From NCBI GenBank assembly GCA_029593915.1, contig CP046147.1:1178001-1242000 (forward strand): a DNA stretch of 64,000 bases, written 5' to 3'. This stretch comes from Candidatus Lucifugimonas marina (lineage in GTDB: Bacteria > Chloroflexota > Dehalococcoidia > Lucifugimonadales > Lucifugimonadaceae). The notes under the pieces are model-generated. The model made no database searches. It was not told the DNA's origin and saw nothing but the letters and a program-made list of their open reading frames with translations. A program made the translations under genes and the position numbers. Of this stretch, positions 59,956 through 64,000 are shown one piece after another; within the stretch, counting starts at the first letter, position 1, and every line of letters begins with the position of its first letter.

Positions 59956-59974
59956 TCAAGATTTCAAATCTTGA
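59956..59974. promoter_or_regulatory. Perfect palindrome upstream of response regulator gene
   Basis: TCAAGATTT-C-AAATCTTGA, a 9-bp arm palindrome ending 27 bp before the ATG at 60002. A dimeric regulator could bind it; a hairpin in the leader is the alternative. The rest of the 294-bp gap shows nothing else. Confidence 0.45.
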
Positions 59975-60001
59975 GTTGATCTGACTGAAACGAGTTCGTC
60001 G

Positions 60002-60808
60002 ATGACGAAAAAGATACTAATTGTCGAAGATGAAGCCGACATTCGTGCTGCACTGACTGCATGGTTTGAAGATGAAGGTTTCGAGACCGCTGAAGCTGAT
60101 AACGGAATCGGTGGTTTAGTCGAGTTCGAGCGCAGTTCTCCCGATATAGCACTCCTTGACGTGAACATGCCCGGAATGAACGGCATCGAGCTGTGTCACG
60201 AGATTCGTCAGTTTTCGCGTACTCCACTGGTGATGTTTACCGCTGATGCGGACGTGGATGAGGTGAAATCGGCAATTGCTGAGGGTGCGACCGATTGGGT
60301 GCTAAAGACTGGTGGGTTTGACGCGCTGATTGATCGTATAACCGAGCATCTCAAGATTACTCGAAGCGGAATAAGTGAATCGGAGCTTGAGGAGCCAGTA
60401 TCCGCTCAGGTCCTATCGTCGATCGAACCTGTTGTCGACGGTCACGATCAGCTCGTTGAACTCGATGCCGCAGGGGAGTTGAAGCTCGACGCACCGTCTC
60501 CCGATGATTTGTTTGCCTGGAACGGCGCATATTTTGGCTTTAGAGACGGCGCAGAACTGTACACATATCTGGGCAAGCACGTTGGACGATTCCGACGGAA
60601 CGGCGATATCTATCGACCGAATGGTTTGTACATGGGTGATGTTCGGGATGGTCGATTAATAGTCGACTGGCACAAAACTGCCCGGCGAGCGAGTTCATTC
60701 ACGCCTTCGAGCGACAGGGCAGGGCGTCCAAAATTCGCTGATCGCGAGCCGTTGGATTTGCAGATCGGGTTCAAAGATTTTCCCGATGTGGAAGATCTTC
60801 CGGTATAG
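60002..60808 (+). CDS. Response regulator receiver fused to a beta-flower-like domain
   Basis: A 268-residue protein. Receiver domain (1-120): ILIVEDEADIRAAL (acidic pair), LLDVNMPGMNGIEL (phospho-Asp 53 or so), MFTADAD (Thr) and WVLKTGG (Lys). A linker follows (about 121-160). The C-terminal part (about 165-235) has repeated short strands with Gly-Asp turns: WNGAYFGFRDGAELYTYLG, HVGRFRRNGDIYRPNGLYMG and DVRDGRLIVDWHK, like the 4-fold beta-flower proteins known mainly as stand-alone small proteins. It has no DNA-binding helix-turn-helix. No histidine kinase gene is next to it. Confidence 0.82.
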   Translation: MTKKILIVEDEADIRAALTAWFEDEGFETAEADNGIGGLVEFERSSPDIALLDVNMPGMNGIELCHEIRQFSRTPLVMFTADADVDEVKSAIAEGATDWVLKTGGFDALIDRITEHLKITRSGISESELEEPVSAQVLSSIEPVVDGHDQLVELDAAGELKLDAPSPDDLFAWNGAYFGFRDGAELYTYLGKHVGRFRRNGDIYRPNGLYMGDVRDGRLIVDWHKTARRASSFTPSSDRAGRPKFADREPLDLQIGFKDFPDVEDLPV

Positions 60809-60852
60809 CGTGTGAGCTACAGCCGTCATAGACGCAGGCGAGAAGCGAAGCG

Positions 60853-61119
60853 GTGCTGCAAAATGTCGGAATGAAAATATCCGACATGAGAGGGCTTGGC
60901 CCTAAATCTTCCGAACGGCTGTCAGCTGTTGGAATCGATACCGCTGAGAAGCTGGAAGAAATCGGTGCTGTCGCGGCGTATCGCCTTTTGAGCGATGCGT
61001 TTCCCGATTGGGTGAGCCCGAACGCACTATGGGGAATGCAGGCCGCTTTGATGGAGATCGATTGGCGGCAGTTGCCTCGCGAGCTAAAGGATCAATTGCT
61101 AGACGAGCTTGAATCGTAG
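60853..61119 (+). CDS. TfoX C-terminal domain protein (stand-alone)
   Basis: An 88-residue protein (or 82 if ATG 60871 is used). MRGLGPKSSERLSAVGIDTA then KLEEIGAVAAYRLL are the helix-hairpin-helix-like start of TfoX_C; NALWGMQAALMEIDWRQLP is its C-terminal pattern. In TfoX the domain follows an N-terminal part; here it is alone. A DNA or protein binding role is expected. It begins 45 bp after the response regulator gene. Confidence 0.8.
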   Translation: MLQNVGMKISDMRGLGPKSSERLSAVGIDTAEKLEEIGAVAAYRLLSDAFPDWVSPNALWGMQAALMEIDWRQLPRELKDQLLDELES

Positions 61120-61234
61120 ACTTTCTGGTTCGCGTAGTTGTTCTTTGAAGTGATATCGTGCGTCGGCAGATCGCGCGCTTGGTTTTTTCGGGGACTGAGC
61201 AGGGTTTCCAATATTCAAGAAAGATCGCCAACAA

Positions 61235-61849
61235 ATGATTCACGAGTTCCGAACTTACGATCTCAAACCTGGCTCTCTAGATCAGTACTACGCAAACACA
61301 GCTCCGATGATGGAGAAAAGGTTGGAGTACTCGCCATTGGTGGGCTATTTCCACACTGAAGTTGGACCCCTGAATCGTGTACTTCACATTTGGGAATACG
61401 AAGATTTGAACCAGCGCGCCGACGTGCGCTCAAAAGTGATTTCCGACGGAATCTGGCCACCGCCAAATAAAGGAATCGTGGAAAACCAGCAGGTCGATAT
61501 TTTTATACCTGCCCCTTTCTTGCCGTCGTTCGACCGGGAACGTGCGATAGGGCCGCTTTTTGAGTTACGGGTTTATCGGTATCCGGTTGGTGCAATTCCG
61601 AAGGTTTACGAAGCGTGGGCTCCGAAGATCGAAGCTCGTATGGAATTGGCGCAGCCTGTTGGAATCTGGTCGTCCGACATTGGTGGCGTGAATCAACTGG
61701 CGCACATGTGGGCATATGAAAGCTTTGAGCATCGCATGGAGTCACGGAGGAAATTCGCTTCGATTGGCTGGCCGCCTAGCTCAGGTGTAGCTCCAATCAC
61801 CATGCAAAACATGCTCATGCTCGCTGCCGATTTCTCACCGATCCAGTAA
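61235..61849 (+). CDS. NIPSNAP family protein (two domains)
   Basis: A 204-residue protein with two NIPSNAP/ferredoxin-like (dimeric alpha-beta barrel) repeats: IHEFRTYDLKPGSLDQYY...VLHIWEYEDLNQRADV (1-85) and LFELRVYRYPVGAIPKVYE...LAHMWAYESFEHRMES (105-180). Family functions are poorly known; in some gene clusters they sit with degradation enzymes. The SDR gene follows after 23 bp on the same strand. Confidence 0.87.
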   Translation: MIHEFRTYDLKPGSLDQYYANTAPMMEKRLEYSPLVGYFHTEVGPLNRVLHIWEYEDLNQRADVRSKVISDGIWPPPNKGIVENQQVDIFIPAPFLPSFDRERAIGPLFELRVYRYPVGAIPKVYEAWAPKIEARMELAQPVGIWSSDIGGVNQLAHMWAYESFEHRMESRRKFASIGWPPSSGVAPITMQNMLMLAADFSPIQ

Positions 61850-61872
61850 CTGTTCTTTTCAGGAGTTTCGAT

Positions 61873-62685
61873 TTGTCTCATCCGCTATTCGATTTGAGTG
61901 GTCGCGTCGCCATGGTTTCCGGTGGTGCAAGCGGAATGGGGCGCCAGATGGCGCTCGGATTCGCCGAAGCTGGCGCCGATATTGTGCTTGCTGACCTCAA
62001 TTTGGCGGGTGCAGAGGTTACTGCCGGCGAGGTTGAGTCGCTGGGACGCCGTGCTGTTCCGGTCGAATGCAACGTATCTGATATCGAACAGGTGAGGGCG
62101 CTGTACTCGACGATCGATGCGGAGTTTGGCCGAATCGATGTGGTCGGAAACGTTGCGGGAGAAGGACACATGGGGCGACCTGAGGAGATGCCCGTAGAGA
62201 AGCTTCAGGAAGTTTTGCAGAACCTTGTTGTTGGTCGTTTTACGTCTTGCCAGGAAGCGGGCCGACGGATGTTGAAGCAGGGTAGAGGATCGATTATCAA
62301 TTTTGGATCGATTGGTGGTTGGAATTCGCTAGGGCGTGGTCACACGCCGTATGGCATGGCGATGGGAGCAGGAATTCAGATGACACGCGAGTTGTCGACC
62401 GAATGGGCTTCTCGCGGTGTGCGCGTGAACGCTATTTTGCCGGCTCAAGTCTGGAACGAAGGCTTGAGGAAAAGAGTTGCTGCTACTCCTGAACTGGAAG
62501 ACACGTTTTTGGGTGGAATACCGATGGCGCGCCTCGGGAATCCTGAAGAGATTAAAGGCCCTGCAATATTTCTTGCATCCGATGCTTCGAGTTTCGTGAC
62601 CGGAGCTATTTTGCCAATGGATGGCGGGAACATAGCGCTGAATGCTGGTGGTACGTATCCGGGTAGTCCGAGAGCTTACGCATAA
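61873..62685 (+). CDS. Short-chain dehydrogenase/reductase family protein with altered active site
   Basis: A 270-residue Rossmann protein. The cofactor loop is SGGASGMGRQMALGF (16-30), the second signature NVAGEG (93-98), and Ser 146 is in INFGSIGG. The catalytic motif is Y160-G-M-A-M164, with Met where SDRs have Lys. Everything else, including the C-terminal FVTGAILPMDGGN, is normal. The missing Lys suggests loss of ordinary redox activity or a different proton relay. TTG start at 61873 after AGGAG (61861-61865). Confidence 0.88.
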   Translation: MSHPLFDLSGRVAMVSGGASGMGRQMALGFAEAGADIVLADLNLAGAEVTAGEVESLGRRAVPVECNVSDIEQVRALYSTIDAEFGRIDVVGNVAGEGHMGRPEEMPVEKLQEVLQNLVVGRFTSCQEAGRRMLKQGRGSIINFGSIGGWNSLGRGHTPYGMAMGAGIQMTRELSTEWASRGVRVNAILPAQVWNEGLRKRVAATPELEDTFLGGIPMARLGNPEEIKGPAIFLASDASSFVTGAILPMDGGNIALNAGGTYPGSPRAYA

Positions 62686-62721
62686 TCCGCTTGCTGATCG
62701 AATGAGCGAGCGAGGGCGGTA

Positions 62722-64000
62722 TTACTCGACCGGTTCTAGATCGCGTTCCATCTGCAACCGAACCATTCTGATTTCCTCGTATGAATAGTCGTCCCCGAGT
62801 TCTTCTTTGATTGGCGCAAGGTAACCGCTGCCGTCTGCCTTAAGAGCGTTCTGGATAATCTCGATTTTGGCGAGAGTCGGAAGAAGTTGTTCGAGATTGA
62901 ATTCTGGTTCAGCCCGAGCGATCTTTTCGAGATGAGAAACGATTGTTTTTGAAGCGAGTCCTCGTTCAGTCGCAATCTCGTCGACATTGAATCCCTCGGT
63001 AAACAAGCGTTTAGTTTCGTTAAGAGTTCGACTGAGTGATGGACGACCATTTGCTGACGTCTTACGAGATGAATTTCGACGCTTACGGCGTGGTACTCCG
63101 ATTTTTTCTCGGGGCAAGAGGTCGTGCTGATCGCAGTAATCGATGATGGTTTCTAAAAAACGTTCTCCAAATTGATTCAGCTTGGTAGTACCTACTCCAG
63201 ATATCGTGCTGAAACTGTCGAGAGAATTCGGCATGTAGTACGCCATCTCGCGCAGAGCAACGTCACCGAAAATCACATAGGCAGGAACGTCACGTTCGTG
63301 TGCCACTTGCTTGCGAAGTGCCCTTAGTTCGGCAAAAAGATCGCGGTCGAAATCGAGATTTTTACCGTTCGAACCTTCATCCATCGTGATGTTCGCTGAT
63401 GGCTCGAGCAGAACTGGCATTCGTGCGAGTGTTATGGAATCTCGATTGTTCAGGAAGCTGCGCCCTGCCGAGCTAACGGCGAGCGTTCGGTACTCCCCAG
63501 ACGAGATGGCTATTAGCCCTTCATCCTGCAACAGGCCAATAGTTTCCCTTAGCTCTTCATCTGGGACGTCGGAAGCTATCCCGTGCACCGATAGTTGGTC
63601 ATGCTCGAGTTCTCGAATTCGTTTGGCCCGAGACCCTCGAAGTACGTCGACGACATGTTTTGCTCCGAACCGCTCTCCAGTTCGAATGATGGCTGAAAGG
63701 ATTTTCTGGCTGATCTCGGTGGCATCGAACTCTTCTTTGGTCGCCAGGCACACGTCGCAACCACCACAACCTGTCGATTCTTCTGTGCCGATTCCTGAAT
63801 CGGAGGCCGAGGTGCCTACCGGGCTCTCATCGCCAAAGTAACTCAGCATGTACCTTCGCCGACAAGTACGCAGTTCGCTGTACTCGACCATCGCTGAGAG
63901 TTTTTCTGACGCGTTCTCTCGTTCCGATGGATCTTCGATTTGATTGATGAAGAAATCCTGTTTGACTCGATCACCAAATGTGTAGAACAAAACACACTCG
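62722..64000 (-). CDS. recQ: ATP-dependent DNA helicase RecQ, C-terminal part (cut by window edge)
   Basis: The frame is open to the right edge, so the helicase core lies outside. The visible part has the RecQ zinc site (RTCRRRYMLSYFGDES and CGGCDVCLA), the winged-helix RQC domain (EISQKILSAIIRTGERFGAK and VDVLRGSRAKRIREL), an HRDC domain (LFAELRALRKQVAHERDVPA, then YVIFGDVALREMA) and a C-terminal HTH_40 region (GRPSLSRTLNETKRLFTEGF). RecQ unwinds DNA during repair and replication restart. The SDR gene converges on it, stopping 37 bp from its end. Confidence 0.95.
   Translation of the reverse strand, partial: ECVLFYTFGDRVKQDFFINQIEDPSERENASEKLSAMVEYSELRTCRRRYMLSYFGDESPVGTSASDSGIGTEESTGCGGCDVCLATKEEFDATEISQKILSAIIRTGERFGAKHVVDVLRGSRAKRIRELEHDQLSVHGIASDVPDEELRETIGLLQDEGLIAISSGEYRTLAVSSAGRSFLNNRDSITLARMPVLLEPSANITMDEGSNGKNLDFDRDLFAELRALRKQVAHERDVPAYVIFGDVALREMAYYMPNSLDSFSTISGVGTTKLNQFGERFLETIIDYCDQHDLLPREKIGVPRRKRRNSSRKTSANGRPSLSRTLNETKRLFTEGFNVDEIATERGLASKTIVSHLEKIARAEPEFNLEQLLPTLAKIEIIQNALKADGSGYLAPIKEELGDDYSYEEIRMVRLQMERDLEPVE

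Overview
The window looks like a piece of a free-living, probably marine, bacterial chromosome with about 50% G+C. The gene content suggests a Chloroflexota (SAR202 / Dehalococcoidia-like) lineage. That assignment is inference, resting on the mix of enolase-superfamily paralogues, SMP-30 lactonases, Ldh_2-type dehydrogenases, DUF4242 and NIPSNAP proteins, CoxS/CoxM subunits, a T-box valS and GTG/TTG starts. No rRNA, CRISPR array, prophage or transposase gene was seen.

Layout. 1-5 kb: end of an MFS transporter, a DUF2332 protein, an enolase-superfamily enzyme overlapping ispH, and a second MFS transporter. 5.1-5.5 kb: a gene missed by ordinary ORF calling, an ArsC/Spx-like redox protein whose catalytic position is an in-frame UGA followed by a SECIS-like hairpin (candidate selenoprotein). 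6-16.4 kb: housekeeping genes (enoyl-CoA hydratase, PRPP synthase, SecA, a PolX-PHP protein with a damaged polymerase site, T-box-controlled valS). 16.5-21.9 kb, minus strand: RraA-like protein, a small unknown, then a CoA/carrier-protein cluster (coaBC, coaX, nnrDE, acpS). 22-28 kb, plus strand: folD, pyruvate-dehydrogenase-type E1 alpha and beta, rsgA and E2. 28.1-29.8 kb: a double-length ThyX-like protein. 29.8-34.9 kb, minus strand: a 14-TM MFS exporter paired with an LppX/LprG-like lipoprotein, an ECF sigma factor with its RskA-like anti-sigma factor, and a SirB1-like protein.

35-38 kb: a TPP riboswitch followed by an overlapping three-gene ABC importer for a thiamine pyrimidine precursor. 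38-49 kb: catabolic accessory genes, including a PHP phosphatase, two SMP-30 lactonases flanking a frame-broken conserved gene, a HAD type II dehalogenase-like protein, an ornithine cyclodeaminase-like protein, an ArsR/SRPBCC pair with a visible operator, and two tandem Ldh_2 dehydrogenases. 47.5-55.3 kb, mostly minus strand: an M24 peptidase, a MocA-like/XdhC maturation pair, CoxS and CoxM without a large subunit, and a second enolase-superfamily enzyme. 55.4-64 kb: two paralogous membrane proteins of unknown function, a lipoprotein, a tRNA with anticodon CAU, a sugar isomerase-like protein, an SGNH hydrolase, a response regulator with an unusual C-terminal domain, a stand-alone TfoX_C domain, NIPSNAP and SDR proteins, and the C-terminal two thirds of RecQ.

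Several intergenic regions (about 17.7, 43.6, 47.4 and 52.7 kb) carry related short inverted-repeat modules, consistent with a dispersed non-coding repeat family. The strongest novelty candidate is the UGA-containing ArsC/Spx-like gene. Next come the split-motif tandem ThyX, the LprG/P55-like pair outside Actinobacteria, and the receiver protein with a beta-flower-like output domain.
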